Notes: generated by a model from the letters alone, not told the origin. A DNA stretch of 5,601 nucleotides from Cyanobacteria bacterium T3Sed10_344R1 (GCA_003566335.1 PXDR01000578.1:1-5601); one strand, 5' to 3'. Positions 1 through 5,007 are shown, numbered from the stretch's first letter. Made by a program: numbers and translations.

Positions 1-1
1 C

Positions 2-742
2 AAAGTGCCCAGCTTAGGTCTGTGGATCTGCCTCGCCTGGTTTTTGTCTTACTTCGTGGCGCTGTGGTTGATTGGTGGTGGGCTGGGCTTGCCGACCATT
101 TCTACCAACAACTGGGGGGGCTTAATGCTCACCCTATTGGCTGCCATTAGTGGCATTGGCCTCTGTTTCCCCCTGGGACTGGCCTTAGCCCTCGGTCGTC
201 GCAGCAACCTGCCTGTGCTGCGCTGGCTCTCTACGGCCTACATTGAGCTGGTGCGAGGGGTGCCCCTGGTTGCCCTGCTGTTTATGGGACAGGTGATGAT
301 TCCGCTATTTTTGCCGGTGGGGACGCGGCCTGACCGGATTTTACGGGCGGTGATTGGTCTGGCCCTCTTCAGCGCCGCTTACCTGGCTGAAAACGTGCGG
401 GCTGGTCTGCAAGCGATTCCTCGGGGTCAGCGGGAAGCCGCCTTCTCCCTGGGCCTAAACACCCCACTAACCATGATTTTGATCATCCTGCCCCAGGCGC
501 TGAAGATTGCCATCCCGGCAATTGTGGGTCAGTTCATCAGTCTGTTTCAGGACACAACCCTGCTGGCGGTGGTGGGGCTATCCGAGCTGCTGGGCATGGG
601 TGGATCGGTGTTGGCTAACCCCCAATTCACTGGGCGGTTCGCTGAGGTGTATTTGTTCTTCGGGGTCATCTACTGGTTCTTTTGCTACGCCATGTCTTTA
701 GGCAGCCGCAAAATTGAGCAGCAGCTGAATACCGAGAACTAG
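2..742 (+). CDS. natH: Amino-acid ABC transporter permease, NatH-like, 5'-truncated by window edge
   Basis: This is an inner-membrane subunit of a polar amino-acid importer (HisM/GlnP family). About 246 residues are visible. The reading frame is open to the window edge, and a GTG at 5 is probably internal, because NatH/AapM-type permeases are clearly longer than 245 residues. Numbering from that GTG, hydrophobic segments lie near 6-28, 37-64, 86-106, 114-130, 155-197 and 212-232. The cytoplasmic EAA loop that docks on the ATPase is clear: YLAENVRAGLQAIPRGQ at about 126-142, EAA at 144-146, Gly150 and LP at 162-163. The next gene downstream is a polar-amino-acid ATPase. In Anabaena PCC 7120 natF-natG-natH is followed by bgtA (N-II system), so natH is the best assignment. 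This rests on remembered gene order and family resemblance. A different polar amino-acid permease of the same family is the alternative. It ends with TAG and is followed by palindromic DNA. Confidence 0.85.
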   Translation, partial: KVPSLGLWICLAWFLSYFVALWLIGGGLGLPTISTNNWGGLMLTLLAAISGIGLCFPLGLALALGRRSNLPVLRWLSTAYIELVRGVPLVALLFMGQVMIPLFLPVGTRPDRILRAVIGLALFSAAYLAENVRAGLQAIPRGQREAAFSLGLNTPLTMILIILPQALKIAIPAIVGQFISLFQDTTLLAVVGLSELLGMGGSVLANPQFTGRFAEVYLFFGVIYWFFCYAMSLGSRKIEQQLNTEN

Positions 743-753
743 ACCGAATCATT

Positions 754-777
754 AGCAGTCTGCTGAGCAGTCTGCTC
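754..777. repeat. Two tandem palindromes, 12-bp period
   Basis: AGCAGTCTGCTG (754-765) is followed directly by AGCAGTCTGCTC (766-777), 11 of 12 identical. Each copy is itself a palindrome around a central T (AGCAG-T-CTGCT). The outer arms can also pair with each other (754-758 with 772-776). It starts 11 bp after the permease stop codon. It could be a tandem operator, an RNA 3'-end structure or a plain microduplication. Confidence 0.6.
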
Positions 778-791
778 AAGAGAGTCCGTAT

Positions 792-829
792 TATCTCGCA
801 AGGGCTCAGCCCGAGACCCTTGCGAGGTG
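792..829 (+). terminator. Strong hairpin downstream of natH, no U-tract
   Basis: CTCGCAAGGG (795-804) pairs perfectly with CCCTTGCGAG (817-826) around a 12-nt loop. Wobble and A-T pairs extend the stem to 792-829. It lies about 50 bp after the permease stop. No run of T follows, so it is not a canonical intrinsic terminator. It could still define or protect the 3' end of the permease mRNA, or act as a partial terminator that lowers transcription into the ATPase gene. Confidence 0.45.
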
Positions 830-941
830 TCACACTTAACAGTCCTTAAACCCTTAGACCAGTAAGGTAGTGCCAGAATAGAGCCACGCTAGCCCATTTG
901 TTGCCTAACATTGCCCGGTTCTGAGTCGTAATGTCTGGTCT

Positions 942-949
942 GCGATCGC
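942..949. repeat. HIP1 octamer GCGATCGC
   Basis: Exact GCGATCGC, the palindrome highly over-represented in many cyanobacterial genomes. This copy is intergenic, upstream of the ATPase gene. Confidence 0.9.
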
Positions 950-1034
950 GAATGGTCTGGCCAGTTTTAGCCCGTTCCTCGGCTTAGTTTGTTGCTCGTT
1001 GAGTCACCATTGCTCGCCCAAAGAGAGAAAACCC

Positions 1035-1823
1035 ATGACCCAATCTAAAACGGATACCTCCCCAGCTATGACTGGTGCTAGCCCTGGCAAGGAGCCGGTT
1101 ATTGTCGCGACGGATGTAGAAAAGTGGTACGACAACGGCTTCCACGTCCTGAAAGGGGTCAGCCTCACGGTAAATCGAGGGGAAGTGGTGGTGGTCATGG
1201 GGCCGTCGGGTTCAGGTAAGTCCACCTTTATCCGTACCTTCAACGCCCTAGAGCCTTACCAAAAAGGCAATATTGAAGTTGACGGCATCCAAATTTCCCA
1301 CGACTTGAAAAATATCGAAACGGTGCGTCAGGAAGTGGGAATGGTGTTTCAGCAGTTCAATCTGTTTCCTCACCTGACGGTGCTACAGAACATCACCCTG
1401 GCCCCAATCTGGGTGCGGCGCTGGCCCAAGGCCAAGGCTCAAGAGGTGGCGATGCAGCTGCTAGAGCGGGTTGGCATTTTAGAGCAGGCCCACAAGTTTC
1501 CGGGGCAGCTTTCAGGGGGGCAGCAGCAGCGGGTTGCGATCGCACGTTCCCTAGCCATGCAGCCCAAAGTGATGTTGTTTGACGAACCCACCTCAGCCCT
1601 TGACCCAGAAATGGTGCGGGAAGTGCTGGACGTCATGCGCGGCTTGGCCGAAACCGGCATCACTATGGTCTGCGTTACCCACGAAGTCGGCTTTGCCCGG
1701 GAAGTGGCCGATCGGGTGGTGCTAATGGCAGACGGGCTGCTGGTGGAAGAAAACACCCCAGAGGCCTTCTTCAACGATCCTAAAGAAGAGCGCACCCGCA
1801 AGTTCCTGTCTCAGATTATTTAA
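1035..1823 (+). CDS. bgtA: Polar amino-acid ABC transporter ATP-binding protein, BgtA-like
   Basis: This cytoplasmic ATPase drives amino-acid import through the NatG/NatH-type permeases (GlnQ/HisP family). The 262-residue product has Walker A GPSGSGKST at 56-64, the Q-loop Gln106 in MVFQQFNLFPH, signature LSGGQQQR at 159-166, Walker B VMLFDEP at 179-185, D-loop SALD and the switch His216. No key residue is missing and the length is normal. I chose ATG 1035 over TTG 999, which would add 12 residues: purine-rich GAGAGAAA at 1023-1030 sits just upstream of the ATG, and the added residues do not look like family sequence. A Ser/Thr-rich tail of about 20 residues precedes the ABC domain. In Anabaena PCC 7120 BgtA serves both the N-II and the basic amino-acid (Bgt) importers, and its gene follows natH as here. 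The exact symbol is by synteny; the ATPase function is certain. Confidence 0.93.
   Translation: MTQSKTDTSPAMTGASPGKEPVIVATDVEKWYDNGFHVLKGVSLTVNRGEVVVVMGPSGSGKSTFIRTFNALEPYQKGNIEVDGIQISHDLKNIETVRQEVGMVFQQFNLFPHLTVLQNITLAPIWVRRWPKAKAQEVAMQLLERVGILEQAHKFPGQLSGGQQQRVAIARSLAMQPKVMLFDEPTSALDPEMVREVLDVMRGLAETGITMVCVTHEVGFAREVADRVVLMADGLLVEENTPEAFFNDPKEERTRKFLSQII
1536..1543. repeat. HIP1 octamer GCGATCGC
   Basis: Exact octamer inside the ATPase gene, just after the signature motif, encoding part of RVAIAR. Confidence 0.9.
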
Positions 1824-1953
1824 GCCCTAGGGATTCAGCGGAATCTCAGCAGCTGTGGGGGCGAATGCAGACAGCTGGGATCGGGAGCGCTGGAACCTAC
1901 TGCCGGGTGCTGGGGTCTTACGAAAACAGTGAATGGTAGATGCACCCTGATGA

Positions 1954-1988
1954 GAGTCTTTGACCTATGTGGTTGAAGGCTCTTTTTT
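1954..1988 (+). terminator. Intrinsic terminator of bgtA
   Basis: A 12-bp stem without mismatch (three G-U wobbles) joins 1954-1965 and 1971-1982 around the loop TATGT. It is followed at once by six T residues (1983-1988). This is a classical Rho-independent terminator, 130 bp after the bgtA stop. It ends the transporter transcript and separates it from vipp1. Confidence 0.88.
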
Positions 1989-2004
1989 CTTGCTTTTTTC
2001 TTGC
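1983..2004. repeat. Exact 11-bp tandem duplication of the terminator T-tract
   Basis: TTTTTTCTTGC occurs twice back to back (1983-1993 and 1994-2004). The first copy supplies the U-tract of the terminator hairpin; the second gives a spare T-run 11 bp further on. Confidence 0.85.
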
Positions 2005-2046
2005 TTCTCAGATTTATCCTGCTAGCCCTGCTTCTGCCGCCAGAAT

Positions 2047-2060
2047 CCTTAAGCCTTAAG
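2047..2060. repeat. Exact heptamer tandem duplication CCTTAAG
   Basis: CCTTAAG at 2047-2053 is repeated directly at 2054-2060. Function unknown; it resembles the other short two-copy duplications in the gaps of this window. Confidence 0.75.
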
Positions 2061-2160
2061 AAGATTAGCGACTCAGGCTTCTAGCCAGGGGAGCAGATGT
2101 GCTAAGACTAGGGGCAGTTGGGCCAAGCATGGGGTTGTGTCCTCGGAACTTCCCGGAAAT

Positions 2161-2193
2161 CAGCCTGCCCAGGCTGAAGCAGCCCTTGGCTGC
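2161..2193 (+). repeat. Twin adjacent hairpins with interchangeable arms
   Basis: Hairpin 1 is CAGCCT (2161-2166), loop GCCC, AGGCTG (2171-2176). Hairpin 2 is GCAGCC (2179-2184), loop CTT, GGCTGC (2188-2193). Both stems are perfect 6-bp and two bases apart. Because both use CAGCC/GGCTG, the first 5' arm can pair with the last 3' arm, and the middle arms can pair only if both hairpins open. If transcribed, this part of the vipp1 leader could switch between folds. A role is speculation. Confidence 0.45.
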
Positions 2194-2202
2194 ACTAGCC
2201 GC

Positions 2203-2230
2203 TTAGCCTAAAATCTTTAGCCTAAACTCT
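2203..2230. repeat. 14-bp tandem repeat, 13/14 identical
   Basis: TTAGCCTAAAATCT (2203-2216) is followed directly by TTAGCCTAAACTCT (2217-2230), 13 of 14 matching. It lies about 190 bp before the vipp1 start. Confidence 0.75.
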
Positions 2231-2367
2231 AAAGCTATTAAGCCGGCAGCCAGCAAGATTCCGTCAACGCTGAAGTTGTTACCCTAGGGGTGATGGCCTC
2301 TCCAAAGCGGTGGTTTCGCGGGAAGCTGGCTTGAGGACGGCATTCACTGCCTAGATCGACACAGGGC

Positions 2368-2400
2368 TGTTTGAATCATCGTTGTTTGAATCGTTGTTTA
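2368..2400. repeat. Repeated TGTTTGAATC just upstream of vipp1
   Basis: TGTTTGAATC occurs at 2368-2377 and 2383-2392, each followed by a CGT-containing spacer. A degenerate third start, TGTTTA, lies at 2395-2400. The array ends only a few bases before the vipp1 ribosome site. Confidence 0.6.
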
Positions 2401-2407
2401 AGGGATT

Positions 2408-2412
2408 AAGGA
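2408..2412 (+). promoter_or_regulatory. Ribosome binding site of vipp1
   Basis: AAGGA at 2408-2412 is followed by a 7-nt spacer and ATG 2420. This is the best Shine-Dalgarno match in the window and fixes the vipp1 start. Confidence 0.75.
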
Positions 2413-2419
2413 CAGAGTT

Positions 2420-3193
2420 ATGGGGTTGTTTGATCGCGTTAGCCGAGTCGTTCGTTCTAACTTAAATGCGGCGGTGAGTGCTGCGGAAGATCCAGAGAAA
2501 ATCCTGGAGCAGACCATCATCGATATGCAGGAAGACCTGGTGCAGATGCGCCAGGCTGTTGCCAGTGCGATCGCCAGCCAAAAGCGGGTACAGCAGCAGC
2601 ATGACCGGGCTCAGTCAGAGTCCAACACCTGGCAACAGCGGGCTCAGCTAGCCATCCAAAAAGGGGATGAAAGCCTAGCGCGGGAAGCCCTGGTACGACG
2701 CAAAACCCAGGTGGAAACCGCCACAGCGCTCAAGTCCCAGCTGGATCAACAATCTACCCAAGTTGATCAGCTCAAGCGCAGCTTGATTGGCCTAGAAAGC
2801 AAAATCTCTGAGGCGAAAACCAAGAAAGATATGCTCAAAGCGCGGGCTAGTGCAGCCAAGGCGAATGAGCAACTCCACAGCACCATGGGCCGCATGGGCA
2901 CCAGCAGTGCCATGGGGGCTTTCGAGCGGATGGAAGAAAAAATCCTGCAAATGGAGGCCCAGTCCCAAGCCGCCTATGAGCTGGGTGGGGCTGACCTAGA
3001 GAGTCAGTTTGCCGCTCTAGAGTCGGGCAGCGATGTGGATGATGAACTCGCTGCCATGAAGGCCCAGATCAGCGGTACCCCCGAACCGACGGGGCAACTG
3101 CCAGCCGCTGAAGCCAGCGGGGAAGCTGCGCCCCAGGATGCTGCCGTAGATGCTGAGCTAGAAGCCCTGAAAACTCAGCTCGATCAGCTGTAG
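2420..3193 (+). CDS. vipp1: Vipp1/IM30, PspA-family (ESCRT-III-like) membrane-remodelling protein
   Basis: Vipp1 assembles into rings and rods on the cytoplasmic face of thylakoid and plasma membranes and is needed for thylakoid biogenesis and repair. The 257-residue product starts with the amphipathic membrane-binding helix MGLFDRVSRVVRSNLN. A long coiled-coil hairpin rich in Gln, Glu, Arg and Ala follows (about 25-150), then the conserved block AFERMEEKILQMEA (167-180) and a helix to about 217. After it come a flexible Pro/Ala/Glu-rich linker (219-243) and a terminal helix, AELEALKTQLDQL. This tail is the feature that separates Vipp1 from PspA. Arg44, Glu126 and Glu179 match, at identical numbers, residues I recall as involved in nucleotide/Mg binding of cyanobacterial Vipp1. 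Length is normal and the start is supported by AAGGA. It appears monocistronic, bounded by terminator-like hairpins, with an unusually long leader region. Confidence 0.96.
   Translation: MGLFDRVSRVVRSNLNAAVSAAEDPEKILEQTIIDMQEDLVQMRQAVASAIASQKRVQQQHDRAQSESNTWQQRAQLAIQKGDESLAREALVRRKTQVETATALKSQLDQQSTQVDQLKRSLIGLESKISEAKTKKDMLKARASAAKANEQLHSTMGRMGTSSAMGAFERMEEKILQMEAQSQAAYELGGADLESQFAALESGSDVDDELAAMKAQISGTPEPTGQLPAAEASGEAAPQDAAVDAELEALKTQLDQL
2567..2574. repeat. HIP1 octamer GCGATCGC
   Basis: Exact octamer inside vipp1, at codons for SAIAS in the first long helix. Confidence 0.9.
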
Positions 3194-3252
3194 TCTAGCC
3201 GCTGCTGGCGCTGGGAGCAGTCCACTGCCGACAGGGTTTCCTTCATAAGCGA

Positions 3253-3303
3253 CCGAACCTGAACAGATGCCTGAGTGCTCTGTTCAGGTTTCGGCGTATT
3301 TTG
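3253..3303 (+). terminator. Long hairpin after vipp1, probable terminator
   Basis: AACCTGAACAGA (3256-3267) pairs perfectly over 12 bp with TCTGTTCAGGTT (3279-3290) around an 11-nt loop. With one bulged T (3291) three further G-C pairs extend it: CCG 3253-3255 with CGG 3292-3294. A weak T-run (TATTTTG, 3297-3303) follows. It lies about 60 bp after the vipp1 stop. The stem is strong and the U-tract is poor, so termination is likely but not certain. Confidence 0.65.
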
Positions 3304-3389
3304 GGGCGGACTTGGCTGGAATCCTGGATCGATAGTCCCAGGGACGTGATTTTGGGCAGACATTTGTTGAAGGCTTGTCCTAAGCTGGA

Positions 3390-3407
3390 TTTAGGCAGTT
3401 TAGGCAG
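3390..3407. repeat. Exact 9-bp tandem duplication TTTAGGCAG
   Basis: TTTAGGCAG at 3390-3398 is repeated directly at 3399-3407, 18 bp before the thioredoxin start codon. It abuts another tandem duplication. Confidence 0.8.
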
Positions 3408-3420
3408 CGTGAGGCGTGAG
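3407..3420 (+). repeat. Exact 7-bp tandem duplication GCGTGAG overlapping the thioredoxin ribosome site
   Basis: GCGTGAG occurs at 3407-3413 and 3414-3420. The junction of the two copies creates GAGG (3411-3414), the only Shine-Dalgarno-like core here, 11 nt before ATG 3426. The second copy ends with GTGAG, 5 nt from the ATG. Confidence 0.75.
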
Positions 3421-3425
3421 TCAAC

Positions 3426-3761
3426 ATGAGTGAAGTTCTGGTAATTAACGACAGTCAGTTTGAGGCGGAAGTGCTCAAGAGCGAGCAGCCGGTACTGGTG
3501 TATTTCTGGGCGAGCTGGTGTGGCCCTTGTCGATTGATGGCTCCGGTGATCTCGACGGTGGCGACTGAGCGCGCCGATCAGCTCAAGATTGTCAAAATGG
3601 AAGTTGACCCGAACCCAGAGGCGGTGTCTAAGTATCAAGTGCAAGGGGTTCCAGCCCTGCGCTTATTTATTGAGGGTCAACTGGTGGAATCAGCTGAAGG
3701 GGCGATGAGTGCGCCCCAGGTGGCGGCGGTGCTCGATAAGCACCTGTCTTCAGCTGTCTAG
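3426..3761 (+). CDS. Thioredoxin, atypical (Tyr for Asp26), cyanobacterial TrxB/x-type-like
   Basis: This is a small cytoplasmic dithiol-disulfide oxidoreductase of 111 residues, one thioredoxin domain with no signal peptide. The active site WCGPC is at 31-35 (Cys32, Cys35) after the strand VLVYFWAS. Lys57 and the Pro76 loop (GVPA) are present. Two positions differ from the E. coli type. The buried Asp26, which tunes the active-site cysteine, is Tyr (VYFW for VDFW). The residue after the cis-proline is Ala instead of Thr. From memory, a Tyr at position 26 is typical of the cyanobacterial TrxB/x-type branch (slr1139-like), so this is probably a clade feature rather than damage. The start ATG 3426 has GAGG 11 nt upstream. 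The aminotransferase gene begins 57 bp downstream with no terminator between, so the two are probably co-transcribed. Confidence 0.93.
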   Translation: MSEVLVINDSQFEAEVLKSEQPVLVYFWASWCGPCRLMAPVISTVATERADQLKIVKMEVDPNPEAVSKYQVQGVPALRLFIEGQLVESAEGAMSAPQVAAVLDKHLSSAV

Positions 3762-3818
3762 AGTCGGCTGGATCGAGACTGGACTGGGGAAATCCTGACT
3801 GTAACGCTGAAGAGTCCT

Positions 3819-4988
3819 ATGCAACTTGCGGATCGAATTGCGCCACTCCAGGCGAATGTATTTGCCGATATGGATCGAGCCAAAGCTCAGGCTCGGGCTG
3901 CGGGGCAGTGCATTATTGACCTGTCTTTGGGGTCTTCAGATTTACCCACGCCGCCCCATGTCTTGAGTGCGATCGCAGCCTCTTTACAAGATCCAGACAC
4001 CCACGGCTATGCCCTGTTCAACAGCACCCAGCCCTTTCGCCAGGCGGCGGCAGAGTGGTGTCAGCGTAAATTTGGCATCACTGCCGACCCTGAAACCGAG
4101 GTGCTGGCCCTAATCGGCTCCCAAGAGGGCACTGCCCATCTGCCCTTAGCCGTGCTGAACCCTGGCGACTTTGCTCTGCTGCAAGATCCCGGCTACCCTT
4201 CCCATGCAGGCGGGGTGTACCTGGCTGGGGGCCAGATTTACCCCATGCCCACCCAGGCCGATACCGGCTTTTTGCCTGTATTCGAGGATATTCCGCCAGC
4301 CGTGCTGGCCCAGGCCAAGATGATGGTGCTGAGCTATCCCCACAACCCCACCACCGCCTGCGCCTCTCTGGATTTCCTGAAATCAGCTGTCGCCTTTTGC
4401 CAAGCCCATGGCCTGGTGCTGGTGCACGACTTTCCCTATGTGGATCTGACCTTTGACGGCCAGACTGCCCCCTCCGTGCTTCAGGCAGATCCTGATAAAA
4501 CGGTGTCAGTTGAGTTTTTTACCCTCTCTAAGTCCTACAACATGGGCGGATTCCGGGTGGGCTACGCCGTGGGAAATCCGACGTTGATCAAGGCGCTGCG
4601 CCAGATTAAAGCCAATGTGGACTTTAACCAGTATCGCGGCATTCTCAGGGGTGCGATCGCAGCCCTAAACGGCCCCCAAGACTGCGTCCAGCAAACCGTC
4701 GAACGCTTTCGCCAACGACGGGACGCTGCCGTCGCTGCCCTCGCCCGCATCGGCTGGGACGTCCCCACTCCCACCGCTACCATGTACATCTGGGCCAAAC
4801 TCCCCGCGCCCTGGGCCACCGACTCCATCGGCTTTAGCACCCAACTCGTCGCCGCCACCGGCATCGCCGTCGCCCCCGGCATTGGCTTCGGCAAATCCGG
4901 CGAAGGCTACGTACGCCTCGCCCTAGTCCACGACCCCGAGGTCCTAGACCAAGCGATCCCAAAAATCGGCAACTTCCTAGCCAAATAG
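3819..4988 (+). CDS. PLP-dependent class I/II aminotransferase (DapL/AspC superfamily)
   Basis: This is a cytoplasmic fold-type I aminotransferase of 389 residues, full length for the family. The Schiff-base lysine is Lys238 in FFTLSKSYNMGGFRVG, with Arg246 for the PLP phosphate. Asn176 in SYPHNPTT contacts the PLP ring hydroxyl. Asp204 and Tyr207 in HDFPYVD hold the pyridine nitrogen and hydroxyl. Arg366 in GYVRLAL should bind the substrate carboxylate. Gly100-Ser-Gln-Glu-Gly lies in the phosphate cup. Cyanobacterial relatives are often labelled LL-diaminopimelate aminotransferase. However, the N-terminus (LSLGSSDLPTPPHV) differs from the GIGDVTEPL of proven DapL enzymes, so the substrate is open and I give no symbol. 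It follows the thioredoxin gene at 57 bp; GAAGAG at 3809-3814 may be its ribosome site. Codon use changes sharply after codon 281: 13 of 18 Val codons are GTG before, 8 of 9 are GTC after. Confidence 0.92.
   Translation: MQLADRIAPLQANVFADMDRAKAQARAAGQCIIDLSLGSSDLPTPPHVLSAIAASLQDPDTHGYALFNSTQPFRQAAAEWCQRKFGITADPETEVLALIGSQEGTAHLPLAVLNPGDFALLQDPGYPSHAGGVYLAGGQIYPMPTQADTGFLPVFEDIPPAVLAQAKMMVLSYPHNPTTACASLDFLKSAVAFCQAHGLVLVHDFPYVDLTFDGQTAPSVLQADPDKTVSVEFFTLSKSYNMGGFRVGYAVGNPTLIKALRQIKANVDFNQYRGILRGAIAALNGPQDCVQQTVERFRQRRDAAVAALARIGWDVPTPTATMYIWAKLPAPWATDSIGFSTQLVAATGIAVAPGIGFGKSGEGYVRLALVHDPEVLDQAIPKIGNFLAK
3969..3976. repeat. HIP1 octamer GCGATCGC
   Basis: Exact octamer in the 5' part of the aminotransferase gene, encoding part of SAIAAS. 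Confidence 0.9.
4653..4660. repeat. HIP1 octamer GCGATCGC at a codon-use boundary
   Basis: Exact octamer at codons 279-281 of the aminotransferase (GAIAAL). The abrupt change in synonymous codon choice described for that gene begins immediately after it. Confidence 0.9.
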
Positions 4989-5007
4989 CAGCACTCAGTA
5001 GATCAGT

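Larger units (their letters stand above)
743..1034. other. Intergenic region between permease and ATPase genes
   Basis: This 292-bp gap is long for two subunits of one transporter. It holds tandem palindromes at 754-777, a strong hairpin at 792-829, a small hairpin (CCTTA 852-856 with TAAGG 863-867), a HIP1 octamer at 942-949 flanked by direct repeats of TGGTCTG (936-942 and 953-959), and a repeat of TTGCTCG (992-998 and 1010-1016). I found no perfect NtcA box (GTA-N8-TAC) and no convincing -35/-10 pair. An 18-codon ATG frame at 931-987 has no clear ribosome site. A promoter for the ATPase is likely here but cannot be placed. Confidence 0.6.
1824..2419. other. 596-bp intergenic region: terminator plus long vipp1 leader/promoter region
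   Basis: No convincing gene is visible here. The first part runs to the bgtA terminator (1954-1988) and contains a small hairpin, GATTC 1832-1836 with GAATC 1841-1845. The following 430 bp should contain the vipp1 promoter and leader. They hold a heptamer duplication (2047-2060), twin hairpins (2161-2193), a 14-bp tandem repeat (2203-2230), a hairpin TTACCC/GGGTGA with loop TAG (2279-2293), a distant pairing AGCCAGC 2248-2254 with GCTGGCT 2325-2331, and repeated TGTTTGAATC (2368-2392). The palindrome CCCTAGGG occurs at 1825-1832 and 2282-2289. I could not place a promoter with confidence. No tRNA T-loop motif was seen. Confidence 0.6.

Noticed and set aside
931..987. 18-codon frame upstream of bgtA as a leader peptide
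   Set aside because: It has no ribosome site, no run of a single amino acid typical of attenuation, and a length expected by chance.
999..1034. Upstream TTG start for the ATPase, 12 extra residues
   Set aside because: ATG 1035 has purine-rich sequence at good spacing, and the added residues do not resemble the family N-terminus.
743..1034. NtcA binding site (GTA-N8-TAC) upstream of bgtA
   Set aside because: Expected for nitrogen-regulated uptake, but no perfect match was found in the gap. Near matches lack the second half.
1439..1801. 120-codon open frame on the minus strand inside bgtA
   Set aside because: It is antisense to conserved ATPase motifs. The product is Ser/Thr/Arg-rich without family features.
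1825..2289. CCCTAGGG palindrome at 1825-1832 and 2282-2289 as inverted ends of a mobile element
   Set aside because: The 8-bp palindrome is too short, no transposase or longer terminal repeat lies between, and flanking bases do not match.
2005..2419. tRNA, known riboswitch or CRISPR repeats in the vipp1 upstream region
   Set aside because: No T-loop GTTCRANNC with acceptor pairing, no B12 box or other recognised riboswitch core, and the repeats are two-copy tandem units without spacers.
3243..3644. 133-codon open frame on the minus strand across the vipp1-trx gap and thioredoxin
   Set aside because: It overlaps a clear thioredoxin gene and a terminator-like hairpin. The product is His/Arg/Leu-rich with no recognisable domain. 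It is an antisense shadow.
4562..4894. 110-codon open frame on the minus strand inside the aminotransferase
   Set aside because: It is produced by the C-rich codon choice in the 3' part of the aminotransferase. The product is low-complexity Ala/Ser/Arg/Trp and has no ribosome site.
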